64,000 bases of DNA, taken from assembly GCA_023853785.1 (NCBI GenBank), contig JAJIRX010000619.1, positions 1 through 64,000 on the forward strand. The letters are read 5' to 3'. Source of the stretch: Psilocybe azurescens (lineage: Eukaryota > Basidiomycota > Agaricomycetes > Agaricales > Agrocybaceae). Shown here piece after piece: positions 1 to 11,600 of this stretch. The notes under the pieces are model-generated. The model did no database searches, was not told the DNA's origin, and saw only the letters and a program-made list of their open reading frames with translations. The position numbers and the translations under genes were made by a program. How positions within the stretch are numbered: the stretch's first letter is position 1; each line of letters starts with the position of its first letter.

Positions 1-391
1 CTTTTCTTTTCTTTTCTTTTTTCCCTTTTCTTTGTCATCCGTCACATCATTGATACATCATCGTATGTTCTGATGAACTTTGCTTTCCATCATATCTGAA
101 ACTCCATCATATCTTTGATGGACTTTCACTTCTATCTTTTATGATACATCTTTCGATGAACACTTGATCTGTTTCCTCTATTCTTATATACATCTGCTGA
201 TGAACATTCAAACTCGTTTCAACTTGCTGTGCGGTTCATAGTATTTATACCAGGAAGGATCCACTGTATTCTTTAGCTAGTTCTTGAGAATCTAACCTCC
301 TCTTACTTGACACCGCTTGGAACTTGCTGTTCTTGACTACTTGACTGTCGGCTTTATCCACGCACGTGAATATAAGCTTGAAGTCGTAACA
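1..391 (+). repeat. 5' LTR of G1, truncated by window edge
   Basis: Nearly identical to 23-6617-side sequence of the 3' LTR at 6132-6617 and ends in the same TAACA. It carries a CTTTT-type pyrimidine run near the start and a TATTTATA box at 242-249. Confidence 0.95.
242..285 (+). promoter_or_regulatory. LTR TATA box and predicted transcript start of G1
   Basis: TATTTATA at 242-249 is followed 33 nt from its first base by AGCTAGTTCTT at 275-285. A start about 30 nt after a TATA box is usual for RNA polymerase II, so the 11-mer would lie at or very near the 5' end of the RNA. The same TATA and 11-mer spacing occurs in the 3' LTR and in the LTRs of G2 and G3. Confidence 0.6.
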
Positions 392-392
392 A

Positions 393-403
393 AAGAACTA
401 GCT
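393..403 (+). other. Self-priming primer-binding site of G1
   Basis: AAGAACTAGCT begins one base after the LTR end and is the exact reverse complement of AGCTAGTTCTT at 275-285, the predicted RNA 5' end. No match to a tRNA 3' end (TGG...) is visible here. Tf1 of fission yeast uses an 11-nt self-primer of this design (established); its use here is inferred. Confidence 0.65.
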
Positions 404-650
404 CATCTACAAATCTCGCCCGCTCCCCAGCAGATGAGACCTCTGAAACCCGAAACAAAACACGGCACCACCGAGCGGAATTCCTGCTACTGACAGCTCA
501 GAAGAAGGAACCCTGACACGAAATTGGCAGACACTGAACCCGTCCAGACAAAGCTCTGAAGATATCAACCTAGGCAACGAAGACCTGAACTCGCTATACG
601 GCTTATTATCAACCCTGGCGATAGACCAAGAAGAACAACAAGACACAGAC

Positions 651-1591
651 ATGGTTGAAACAAACGGAAAGAAAGAAATCTCGATCAACAAACCTATTTG
701 TATTCGATGGAGACCGGAACAAAGTCCAAGTCTTTCATGCAAGACTGCTACCTCTACATGGACATAAACGATGACATCTACAACACAGACAAGAAGAAAA
801 TTGCCTTCATTTTATCATTTTGCATGGAAGGAGGAGCAAAACTATGGAAGGAACAGTACTTGACCTCGAGGACAAAAGGAACTAGTCCCAACCAAACCCT
901 CGAATGGGACACCCTCGGAACATTTCTCAAAAAATTCCACGACGCATTCACTCCAGTGGATGAAACCAGATCAGCCATGAATGACATAAAACAACTTAGG
1001 CAAAAACCCAATAAAAGGGTGGAAGACATCATCAACAAATTCAAGTTGTTGGTAGGACAAGCCAACCTAGGAACAGAAACGGAATCAGACCATGCCCATC
1101 TCATTGGATTATTCCAAAAATGCATCACACCTCAGCTTGCCGACAGGATCCTGTACTCCGAAGACCTTCCAAGAACGATCCAAGGCTGGTACAAAAAGCA
1201 ACAACATTTGACACCAACTACAGACTGGCCAAGGTCTTTAGAGAAGAACCAGAAGAACGTGGGAGGGCGCCACGATGGAACAACTTCCCAAGAAACAACA
1301 GGAACTACGACCCAAACAGGGATGGATGTAAGCGCCATGACAGCCGAAGAACGAGCCAAATTAATCAGGAAAGGCGCCTGTTTCAGGTGCAAACAACAAG
1401 GACATCTATCCAGAGATTGCCCACAGAAAGGACCAACAAACCAGAACAGAACCCAAGGACAACCCAGCAAGAAGTGGACCCCAAAGGAACTCCATGCCCA
1501 TATCAGGAGCCTGAACAAGGACGAAAAAGACGAACTCGCAGACCTCATGGTTAAAACAGGATTTGAAGAGAAAGAAGAAAAGGATTTTTAA
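651..1591 (+). pseudogene. gag of G1 (broken)
   Basis: Structural capsid/nucleocapsid protein of the element. The ATG at 651 aligns with an internal ATG of the G3 gag, so the true start may be upstream. A frameshift near 700-730 separates the first codons from the long frame that runs to the stop at 1591. A retrotransposon-gag-like middle region rich in W, F and K is followed by one CCHC zinc knuckle, C-x2-C-x4-H-x4-C, at 1379-1420 (CFRCKQQGHLSRDC), expected to bind RNA. The C-terminus is acidic and charged. It is followed by pol after about 56 nt in another frame. Confidence 0.85.
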
Positions 1592-1647
1592 AGTGGAGAA
1601 ACAGGACGACGTCTGTCTCTCCTTATCTGAAGATACAATCTGTACTT

Positions 1648-4600
1648 ATGGCAACAATCGAGAATAAAACTATGCTTTTACCAGTTTCATTCTCCACCAA
1701 GAAACAGAATGGCTCACAAATCGTCGAAACCTCTGCGCTCTTAGACTCAGGAGCAGGAGGGAAATTCATTGACCAGAACTATGCACAAAAACTTGGACTC
1801 AGAACCCAACCCTTGGAAAAACCGATCCGGGTTTATAACGTAGATGGAACCCCCGAACAAGAAAGGAACCATCTCATCATTTGTAGACCTGGACCTAAAG
1901 GTTGGAAACCGGAACCATCGGGAACAATTACTGGTCTCTGGGCTAGGAAAACAGAAAATTATTTTAGGATTCCCTTGGCTACAGGAAAAGAATCCAGGAA
2001 TCAACTGGCGGAACGGACAGATAACTTGGAAACCACGTCAAGGGCCTACAATAAATCAAACCACCATTGAAGAAGAAAACGGACAAGCGAACACCCACAA
2101 TCGAGACTACCCACCCATTGGAGGAATTCGAATCGTTAGTCATCCAATATACTCGGGGATGCAAACGAAGACGAAATAAAGAAACTTGGCTTAACACCAA
2201 AATCACGACCTCACAGACGCTGGCCCAACAATATGAACCAGAGAAACCGACAAGACCTCTCCAAGAAATTGTTCCCCCAGAATATCAATCATATATGGAC
2301 CTTTTAGATAAACAAGCGGCAGACCGATTCCCAGAACCAAGACCATGGGACCATAAAATTGAGTTAAAGAAGGATTCATACCAAAGAAATTCAAGGCATA
2401 CAATATCACACCGGCAGAACAAACAGAACTGGACACCTGGACAAAGGAACAATTGGACAAAGGATACATTCGACCCTCGGAATCACCTATGGCATCTCCC
2501 TTCTTCTTCGTATCAAAGAAAGATGGAAAGCTTAGACCTTGTCAAGACTACAGGTATCTGAACGACTGGACAATCAAGAACGCTTACCCACTACCACGGA
2601 TTACGGAACTTATGGACAAATTGAAAGGCGCAAAATTCTTCACCAAACTAGATATCCAATGGGGCTACAACAATATCAGGATAAAAGAAGGTGATCAATG
2701 GAAAGCAACATTCAAAACCAACTGAGGACTTTTCAAACCAACTGTAATGTTCTTTGGCATGTGCAATTCCCCAGCAACCTTCCAATCCATGATGGACTCA
2801 ATCTTCGAAGACATGATATCACAATGCTTCGTAATCATCTATATGGACGACATTCTAATCTTTGCAAAAGATCAAGGGAATTGGAAAAATACACCAAAAT
2901 GGTTCTACAACGACTCCAAGAAAACGATCTCTATCTCAAACCGGAAAAATGCTCTTTTGCTCAAGGAAAAGTGGAATATCTTGGAATGATTGTTGAAGCA
3001 GGAAAAATCTCTATGGATCCAACAAAACTCAAAGGAATTCAAGACTGGCCAGCACCTACTACTCTCAAACAAGTCCGATCGTTCCTGGGCTTTGGGAACT
3101 TCTACCGAAAATTCATCCGGAAATTCTCTGAAGTAGCTCGACCTCTAAATGAACTCCTGAAGAAAGACAAAGGATTTCTATGGAATGACACAACTCAAGC
3201 TGCCTTTGATGAACTGAAGAAACGATTTACGGAAGAACTGGTACTCTTGATGCCCAACCCCGCCAAACCATTTCAAATCGAATCTGACGCTTCCAAAATA
3301 TGCCTCCGGAGCAGTCCTTACTCAACTGGACGGAAATGGCGAAAGACACCCATGCGCATTTATATCAAGAACGTTCTCTCCAACCGAAAGAAACTACGAA
3401 ATCTATGACAGGGAATTACTGGGAATAATCAGATCATTACAGGAATGGAGACACTACATCCAAGGATCAGAACACACGACTACGGTATATTCAGATCACA
3501 AGAATTTGACATATTTCAGATCAGCCCAAAATCTAAACCGACGACAGGCGCGCTGGTCTCTGTATGTCTCAGAATTCAATCTGAAGTTGGTACATCTACC
3601 TGGAAACAAAATGATTCAATCCGATACCCTTTCAAGACGCCCCCGATTTCACCCCAGAAGAAGACCACGACAATGAAAACATCACCTTACTTCCAGAAAA
3701 GCTATTCATCGACTTAATCGACACCGAGTTACAGGAAAGAATTGCCAATGCGAACGAACTGGACCACAACGCAGCAGAAGCAATGAAAACCCTATTAGAA
3801 GGAGGACCACCAAATGCACGACATGACCTCAGAGAATGGAAAACAGAGAACGTGAACGGCAAAACTATCTTATACTACCAAGGACGAGCCTACATTCCAA
3901 AGATCAAACCCTACGGAAAGACATAGTCAAATCATATCACGACCCTATCTCAGCCGGACACCCTGGAGAATTAGAAACATTCAATTCGGTAAAACAACAC
4001 TACTGGTGGCCAGGATTACGATCATTTGTCAAGCAATACATAAAAGGATGTGCCGCCTGCCAACAGTTCAAAATAAATCGACATCCCTCTAACCCATCAT
4101 TCATACCAATACCTGGACCAAAGTCAGCCCGACCCTTTGCAGACAGTGCTATGGACTTCCTTACAGACCTTCCACCGATCCTGGACAAGCAAGGAGAAGT
4201 TGAATTTGATGCGATTCTAAGCATCACCGATCACGGGAACACAAAAGGACTTATCCTTATTCCATGCCGAATGAAAGGACTGGATGCTGAAAAGACTGGC
4301 AAACTCTTACTGGACAATCTCTACAAAGGTTTGGACTACCAGACAGCCTCACATCAGATCGAGACCCCAGATTTGCCGCTGAATCATTCAAAGAACTAAT
4401 GAAACTCCTTGGAGTAAAATCGAAATTTTCAACTGCTTATCACCCTCAAACGGACGGAACAACAGAACGATATAACCAAGAGATCGAAGCCTATCTATCC
4501 ATATACTGCTCGTCTCACCCAGAAGACTGGCACGAACGACTTGGGACCCTCGAATTCACTCACAATAACCGAAGACATGCGGACAGACAGAGAACACCAT

Positions 4601-5202
4601 TCGAATTAATTCTCGGATACTCCCCCATCGCGAATTCCCACCGCATTCGAACACACCAAGTTTCCTTCAGTAGAAGAAAGACTGAAGTATCTTCAAAAGG
4701 ATCGAGAAGAAGCCCTAGCAGCCCACGAACTAGCCCGGACAAGGATGGCTGAAAGGAAAAACTCAAACTTCACACCGTTCATCCAAGGACAAAGAGTTTG
4801 GCTAGAAGCAACAAATTTACAGGCGAATTATCACAAGAAAATGGCACCAAAACGAGAAGGACCCTTCAAGATCAAAGAAGTCTTAGGACCCCTAACTTAT
4901 CGACTGGAACTCCCCAAAGGATGGCTCATTCACGATGTATTCCATGCAACACTTCTTAATCCATACCACGAGACCGAAACACATGGACCTAATTTCATTC
5001 GACCGCCACCAGAGATATTAAATGAAGAAGAACATTGGGAAATAGAGACGATTCTCAAACATTGAAAAGAGGAAGAGGATACCAATACTACGTCAAATGG
5101 AAGGACTATCCGATCACTGAAGCAACGTGGGAACCGGCTTCGGTCTTTGAAGAAACCGGTAGCGAAATCTTACAGACTTACCGAACACGTCACAAGCTGT
5201 AA
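1648..5202 (+). pseudogene. pol of G1: protease-RT-RNase H-integrase-chromodomain (broken)
   Basis: Domains in order: aspartic protease with DSGAGG at about 1744; the flap-like ILGFPWL stretch near 1960-1980; reverse transcriptase from about 2450, with YMDD intact at 2840-2851; RNase H, about 3250-3700; integrase zinc finger with paired H and C residues near 3955-4065 (YWWPGL, then C-x2-C); integrase core to about 4750; and a chromodomain-like end at 5040-5202 (YYVKWKDYPITEATWEP). Frameshifts or stops lie near 1850, 2070-2450, 2725 (TGA), 2880, 3300, 3400-3720, 4370 and 5064, so no full polyprotein can be made. It is diverged from G2/G3 but keeps the same domain order. Confidence 0.9.
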
Positions 5203-5240
5203 AAAGACCACCATCTTCCCTCACTCGACAATCAATCAAC

Positions 5241-5555
5241 ATGCTCTCCTTTCCCTCGATCAAACGCGTCAAGTCCACTCTCTTTCCCCAAGACACTCAC
5301 GAACCTATTTTCCTCACAACAAAAATACCAAAATCCCAAGAAGATCAACAACAAATGCTTGAAGAACTTGAGATAGCGTTCATAATGTCTCGAGATGCGG
5401 AGAAACAAGCACACAATGAACTCAAGGCAAGATGCGCAGCAATGGCGCATGACCAAAATCTAGAGTATCAACTGCGGATTTCCCAGCTCAAGGAAAAACT
5501 TAGACCCGGACTGGCAACAAAGGCTATAAGAAAGGTCAAGTCGCTACACTTCTAG
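5241..5555 (+). CDS. Accessory ORF-A of G1, 104 aa, unknown function
   Basis: An unbroken frame lying 38 nt after the pol stop, ending in VKSLHF. The middle (residues about 30-85) is charged, rich in E, Q, K and L, and looks helical or coiled-coil. Broken counterparts sit at the same place in G2 (12246-12571) and G3 (15271-15597) and end in KAKSFHL/KAKSFYL. I recognise no domain. Its place between chromodomain and ORF-B in diverged elements argues for a real element gene. Confidence 0.55.
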   Translation: MLSFPSIKRVKSTLFPQDTHEPIFLTTKIPKSQEDQQQMLEELEIAFIMSRDAEKQAHNELKARCAAMAHDQNLEYQLRISQLKEKLRPGLATKAIRKVKSLHF

Positions 5556-5578
5556 GCAACAAACATCGATATCCAACA

Positions 5579-6089
5579 ATGTCTCATTCCACTGCTCGTG
5601 CCTCATCTGTTCCCCAATCTACTACTACATCGTCTCAACTTTTAATACTCTCTCCGTCTACGAACTACTTGAAATCTTGAAAAATGCCGAAAACCGATAC
5701 GACGTCGAAGCCCTTTGCCCCCTTTATTGAACAAGAACTTGAATTCTTCAACTATTTATCTGGCGAAATCACGAATCATCGAGGCGGACATCGCAGTCAA
5801 ACAGGCGAGAGTCCGAGTCCACCACAAAGCCGCCACCGACTCCCTCAAACGTCTTCAACTCAAGGGTTTTGAACAAGCCATCAAACACGTGCTCATCAAA
5901 CACCGCACGAGCACCCCCACGGAACAACTCACCTGCAACCACTGCCACCGCCAAGGACCAGGACATACAACAAGATACTGTCCTTTCAAGCGTAACGACT
6001 CTCCTCACAGAAGCGATTACTTTGATTATGACGACCCCACGGATGACGTTGGCATCGCAAATAATACTGGAGAACCCTATGGATACTGA
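5579..6089 (+). pseudogene. Accessory ORF-B of G1, zinc-knuckle protein (broken)
   Basis: The ATG at 5579 aligns with the ATG of ORF-B in G2. The frame breaks by 5680 and resumes in the frame ending at 6089. A helical stretch (LAKSRIIEADIAVKQARVRV) aligns with LAKVSRAHQQEEQEIRLARH in G2. Near the end is C-x2-C-x6-H-x4-C (CNHCHRQGPGHTTRYC), a variant CCHC knuckle. This gives the element a second nucleic-acid-binding protein besides gag, encoded after integrase. The role is unknown; a second nucleocapsid-like chaperone is one possibility. Confidence 0.6.
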
Positions 6090-6131
6090 AGACCATTCGA
6101 CTGGGACAGTCAAACCTTAGAAGGGGGGTAA

Positions 6132-6617
6132 TGTTATGAATACTTTATTTTCTTTGCTTTTCCTTTCGTATATAAAACCTTCCTGTCACATGATGGACAA
6201 CATCATGTGATTGTTAATGACAAGTCTTTTTCTTTTCTTTTTCTTTTCCCTTTTCTTTGTCATCTGTCACATCATTGATACATCATCGTATGTTCTGATG
6301 AACTTTGCTTTCCATCATATCTATGAAACTCCATCATATCTTTGATGGACTTTCACTTCTATCTTTATGATACATCTTTCGATGAACACTTGATCTGTTT
6401 CCTCTATTCTTATATACATCTGCTGATGAACATTCAAACTCGTTTCAACTTGCTGTGCGGTTCATAGTATTTATACCAGGAAGGATCCACTGTATTCTTT
6501 AGCTAGTTCTTGAGAATCTAACCTCCTCTTACTTGACACCGCTTGGAACTTGCTGTTCTTGACTACTTGACTGTCGGCTTTATCCACGCACGTGAATATA
6601 AGCTTGAAGTCGTAACA
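6132..6617 (+). repeat. 3' LTR of G1
   Basis: Begins TGTTATGAA after a purine tract (AGAAGGGGGG at 6120-6128) and ends GTAACA, giving the usual TG...CA ends; 486 bp. Compared with the G2 LTR it carries about 85 extra bases near the left end, with a second TATA-like TATATAAAA and a perfect inverted repeat at 6186-6210. Confidence 0.93.
6186..6210. promoter_or_regulatory. Perfect inverted repeat in G1 LTR
   Basis: TCACATGATG and CATCATGTGA are exact reverse complements separated by GACAA. It lies about 15 bp after TATATAAAA inside a segment absent from the G2/G3 LTRs. It could be a protein-binding palindrome or an RNA hairpin; function is unknown. Confidence 0.45.
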
Positions 6618-7020
6618 CATTTACATCGGCGATATCACCATAGCACACAAAGGTGGAGCTGCAATTGATAGAGCAGTCAAGCAGTTAGCTGAACACTTCA
6701 AATGCAGAGATCTTGGTCTGACTGAGTTCCTGCTTGGTGTAGGCATCACCAGAGATTGCAAATTGTGCACAATCACTCTACACCAACGCCAATTCATTCT
6801 AGATATTCTAGAACACTACTACATGATGGATTGCAGTCCTGTGTTGACTCCTATGATTTCTGGCACAGTTCTTACCAAGGAAATGGGCGCTTCATCACAT
6901 GAAGATTTGCAATTTATGCAAAATGTTCCCTATCTGAGCTGCATTGGTTTGCTTCAATATCTCGCCTCCATGACCTGCAGTGACATTGCACATGTTGTTT
7001 CATATCTTGCACACTTTAAC
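6618..7020 (+). pseudogene. copia-1 reverse transcriptase fragment
   Basis: Continues the copia RT seen complete elsewhere in the window (for example 52662-53924, minus). The conserved YIDD is read here as YIGD (about 6621-6632), losing one catalytic aspartate. It includes the conserved RT C-terminal segment ending SYLAHFN. The left end is set by G1 and the right end by the insertion at 7021; the reading frame resumes at 20945-20950. One TGC/TGG-type change near the window copy apart, the frame is open over this piece. Confidence 0.9.
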
Positions 7021-7442
7021 TGTTATGACAAGTCTTTTTCTCTTTTCCTTTTTCTTTTCTTTTTCTTTTCTTTTCTTTTCTTTGTCATCCTTCACATCAT
7101 TGATACATCATCGTATGTTCTGATGAACTTTGCCTTCTATCATTCTATGAAACTCCATCATATCTCTGATGGACTTTCACTTCCATCTTTTATGATACAT
7201 CTTTTGATGAACATTGATCTGTTTCCTCTATTCTTATATATATCTGCTGATGAACATTCAATCTTGTTTCAACTTGCTATGCAGTTCATGGTATTTATAC
7301 TAGGAAGAATCCGCTGTATTCTTTAGCTAGTTCTTGAGAATCCAACCTGCTTAACCTGCTCAACTTGAACTTGAACTTGTTCTTGTAAATGATTGGTGGT
7401 TAGATTACGCACACTGTGTGATTCTAACTTGAGATTGTAACA
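7021..7442 (+). repeat. LTR-X, 5' LTR of element A
   Basis: TGTTATGACA...TTGTAACA, 422 bp, with the CTTTT pyrimidine run, a TATTTATA box and AGCTAGTTCTT. Diagnostic bases (TGTGTG near the 3' end, GCCTTCTATC) are shared with 13979-14321 and 20864-20944 but not with the Y LTRs. Confidence 0.93.
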
Positions 7443-7453
7443 AAAAACTAGCT
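7443..7453 (+). other. Primer-binding site of G2 (10 of 11 to self-primer)
   Basis: AAAAACTAGCT directly after the LTR matches the reverse complement of AGCTAGTTCTT at 10 of 11 positions. G3 has lost most of this site through a short deletion (plus-strand text 20413-20424). Confidence 0.55.
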
Positions 7454-7513
7454 TCTCACTCTACCATACTGCTTACCGTCCACAAGCGGTATCGGGAGCT
7501 TGAACCAGACACC

Positions 7514-8613
7514 ACGACATCTCGACGTGGAACCTTCTCCGCAAACTACGACACCAACGATAGTGGTGAACGAACGCCTACATCAGACGTTCAACCCACT
7601 ACCCAAACTCCAGGACTATTGTCAGGAGAAGAATACTTCACAGACACCTCTGAAACCTCTGAACCGAACGAACCACAAATGGTTGACCAACAAATGACGA
7701 TCAACACCCCAAAGACAAGGGAACTCTCTCTTAGAAAACCTATGCCCTTCAACAGTGAATGGTTTAAGAGCAAGAAATTCCTTCAAGAATGTATCCTCTA
7801 TATGGAATCAACAGGTCGTCTACGACACTGAACCGAAGCAGTTCGTTTCATTCTCTCTTACATGCAAGAAGGGAACACGCTTCGTTTGGAAACAACAATT
7901 TGTCCAGAACAAACTGAACCTCGACACGGGGGATATCGACTTACCGACATACAAGGAATTTATCAACGAATTCCAGAAGACATTTAAGCCAGAAGAAGAA
8001 GACATTGATGCATTGGACAAATTAAAAATGCTTCGACAAAAGAACCTGACCGCTGAACAACTAGTAACCAAGTTCAAACTACTGGTTGGAGAGGCGGGGA
8101 TGTCTAACGACTCCAACACCGCAAACAAACTCCTGATCGAAATGTTCAAAACAGCGCTAAACCCGGTGCTAGTATAAAAGATCATCCAGTCCAAGAAGAG
8201 GCCTACAAAAATCGAAGAATGGTACGACAAAGCCATGTCTTTTGATAGGAGCTATTGACTCGCTATGGCAATAAGAGGCCCGTCTCAATCGAATCGCGCG
8301 ATTCATTCCCAGATCCAGCGCCAAAAATGGGACCCCTTTGCAATGGACATCGACGTCATGACCACCGAAGAACAAACAAGCCTCATGAAAAAGGGGGCTT
8401 GTTTCAGATGTAAACAACCAGGACATCTCGCTGTAGATTGCCCTCTGAAGAAAAAAGAACAATCCTTTTATACCAAAGAAAGCACCGAAAAAGAAATGGA
8501 CAGCAAAGGACCTTCATGCCCATATCTGGGAGTTAAACATGGAGGAGAGAGAGGAACTGGCAGGCTTGGCAATGGGAGACCAGGAGGAGGACACCAACAC
8601 TGAGGATTTTTAA
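7514..8613 (+). pseudogene. gag of G2 (broken)
   Basis: Equivalent to the G3 gag, whose start codon ATG is read here as ACG at 7514. A 2-nt deletion near 7815 shifts the frame, TAA at about 8175 and TGA at about 8258 interrupt it, and the zinc knuckle (CFRCKQPGHLAVDC, 8400-8441) is intact. The C-terminal charged tail ends at TAA 8611-8613 after another shift. The N-terminal 70 residues are acidic and rich in S, T and E. Not functional as it stands. Confidence 0.85.
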
Positions 8614-8669
8614 AACGGAGAACCGAATCGATGTCGGTCTCTCCACAATTAGGCATCTATTCTGTATTT

Positions 8670-11600
8670 ATGGCTACACTCGAGAATAAATCTATGCATT
8701 TACCGATTTCATTCTCTGCTATAAAAAATGGAAGGCCACAAATCGTCAAAACCTTGGGTCTAATTGACTCTGGAGCTGGTGGAAAATCCATCGACCAAAA
8801 CTACAGCTAGGAAACTAGGACTCAAACAAAAAACCTTGAAGAAAAACCTCACCGTATACAACGTGGACGGAACTTTCAACAAGAAAGGAACGATCTCTAC
8901 CTTTGTAGAACTCAATCTTACCATCGGGAACAGAACAAACAAGGAAATTCTATTTGTCTCTGGACTAGGAAGACAAAAGATTATTTTAGGATTACCTTGG
9001 CTTCAAAAACGAAACCCCGACATCGATTGGGAAACTGGAAAAGTTAAATGGAGAGTTTCCAAATCTATCCGCACTACCACTATGGAAGAAGAACTGGAAG
9101 AAACTGAACCAATCATGGACATCACGGACACCCCACTCGAAGACTTCAATGCTTTGGTAATAGACTTTATTGAAGCAAAAGACTCCGAAGAAATGGACCA
9201 GGCATGGATCAACGCAAAAACCATGACTTCACAAACTCTGGCAATGGAACACGAAAACAGGACACCTGCTAAACCTCTGGAAGAACTTATTCCCCCAGAC
9301 CTCCACGACTACCTTGGACTTTTCGACAAAAAGGCAGCAGATCAATTTCCCATCTCAAGACCCTGGGACCACAAAATCGAACTGAAGCCTGGATTCAAAC
9401 CGAAACCATGCAAAGTCTACAGCCTCACCCCCGGAAGAACAAATTGAACAGGACAAATTTCTTAAAGAAATGCTAGACAAAGGATATATTGTCAAATCAG
9501 AATCGGACATCGCATCACCTTTTTTTCTTTGTAGCCAAGAAAGATGGAAAACTACGACCTTGTCAAGACTATTGATATCTAAATGAATGGACAGTAAAGA
9601 ATGCTTACCCTTTGCAATGAATCCCCAATCTACTGGACAAACTCAAAGGAGCGAAATTCTTTACCAAGCTTGACGTCAGGCAAGGATACAACAATGTTCG
9701 CATTCGAAAGAAGACCAACGGAAAGCCGCCTTCAAAACAAATCAAGGACTCTTTGAACCCATGGTTATGTTCTTCGGATTATGCAATTCCCGGCCACTTT
9801 TCAATCCATGATGGATTCACTGTTCGAAGGCGAAATCTCTGGAGGATTCATGATTATCTACATGGACAACATCTTAATCTGTGCCAAAAACCAAAAGATT
9901 GTCCTACAGAGACTAAAGGATAACGACCTGTACCTCAAGCCAGAAAAATGTGTCTTCAGACAACGGAAAGTCAAATACCTGGGAATGATAATCGAAGAAG
10001 GAAAGATCTCCATGGACCAATTGAAACTTAAAGAAATCTGAGACTGGCCTGCACCTACTACGGACAAGCAAGTCAGGGGATTCCTGGGATTTGGAAATTT
10101 CTACCAAAAATTCATCAGGAAGTTCTCTACGGTAGCGCAACCCCTGAATGACCTCCTAAAGGACAAGAAATTCGAATGGATGGACACAGCTCAACAAGTG
10201 TTCGACGAACTGAAATCACAATTCATGGAAGAACCGGTTCTCTCGATGCCAGACCCAAGCAAACCATTTCAAATTGAATGTGATGCCTCTAAATACGCAT
10301 CTGGAGCCGTTCTGACTCAACTCAATGGAAATGGCAAAAGACACCCATGTGCATTTATTTCAAAAACCTTCTCTCGCGACAGAAAGGAACTACGAAATCT
10401 ACGATCAAGAACTCCTGGCAATTGTACGAGCATTACAGGAATGGAGACACTACATTCAAGGATCCGAACATACGACAATCATCCATTCCGATCACAAGAA
10501 CCTGACCTATTTCAGAAGCCGAAGAAATCTGAACAGACGGCAAGCTCGATGGTCATTATACCTATCTGAATTCGATCTGAAACTAATCCACATGCCTGGG
10601 ACAAAAATGATTCAATCTGACGCCTTATCAAGAAGGCCAGATTTCATACCAGATGAAGACCACAATAACAAAGATGTGACTCTACTACCAGAAGAACTCT
10701 TTGTCAATCTAATCGACACCGAACTACAACAGCAAATCATTGATTCGGAAGAATTCGACACAGATATTGCAGAAATTTTGAAAGCCCTATTGCAAGGAGG
10801 ACCATCGAATTTACGAACCGATCTCGACAACTGGAGAACAGAAGAATTCAACGGGAAAAACGTCATCTTCCATAAAGACAAAACATATATACCGAAAAAC
10901 CAAAACCTACAACAACAAGTGGTAAAATCCTTTCACGATCTACCATCGGCAGGGCACCCCAGAGAACTCAAAACCTACAACGCAGTAAGAACACATTATT
11001 GGTGGCCAGGACTACAATCCTTCGTGAAACAATATGTCAAAGGCTGCGGAAGCTGTCAGCAATTCAAGATTAACAGAAATCTCTCGCACCCGTCTTTTAT
11101 GCCAATCGCCGGACCAACTTCCACACGACCATTCGCGAAACTGTTCAATGGACTTTCTAACCGACTTACCACTGGTTAAGAACAGCGTGGGACAGATCGT
11201 GGATGCAATCATGGTCGTGGTAGACCATGGGCTTACTAAGGGGTGATTTTAATACCTTGCCAAAAGAAAGGCGAACCGGGAGAGGCACTTGACGCAGAAG
11301 GAGCAGCTCAACTCTTACTTGACAACCTCTTCAAATGATTCGGACTCCCAGATAGCATTATCTCCGACCGAGACTCCCTATTCACCGCGAAAGTCTTCCA
11401 AGAACTCATGAAACTCTTAGGGATCAAGTCCAAATTAACTACGGCTTATCATCCAATAGGAGACGGAACCACCGAACAATTCAACCAAGAAATAGAAGCC
11501 TATCTGTCTATCTATTGCTCTTCACACCCAACCGATTGGAACAAGTCAGTTGGAACATTGGAATTCACTCACAATAACAGGAAACACTCCGAAAGAGTCA

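Larger units (their letters stand above)
1..6617 (+). mobile_element. Ty3/gypsy chromodomain retrotransposon G1
   Basis: Order seen: partial 5' LTR, primer-binding site, gag, protease, RT, RNase H, integrase, chromodomain, two accessory ORFs, purine tract, 3' LTR. The 3' LTR is complete (6132-6617); roughly the first 100 bases of the 5' LTR lie left of the window. Sequence right of 6617 is copia reverse transcriptase just before its catalytic motif, so G1 sits inside copia-1. The expected 5-bp target duplication would be the bases at 6618-6622, but the left partner is outside the window. The coding region has several frameshifts and is dead as it stands. The chromodomain places it among chromoviruses (family knowledge). 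Confidence 0.93.

Noticed and set aside
5601..5680. env-like gene after integrase in G1
   Set aside because: No signal peptide, transmembrane segment or glycoprotein pattern; the region codes the knuckle-bearing ORF-B.
9003..9224. Antisense 73-codon frame identical in G2 and G3
   Set aside because: It is the shadow of the conserved pol frame on the other strand; identity reflects arm similarity, not an antisense gene.
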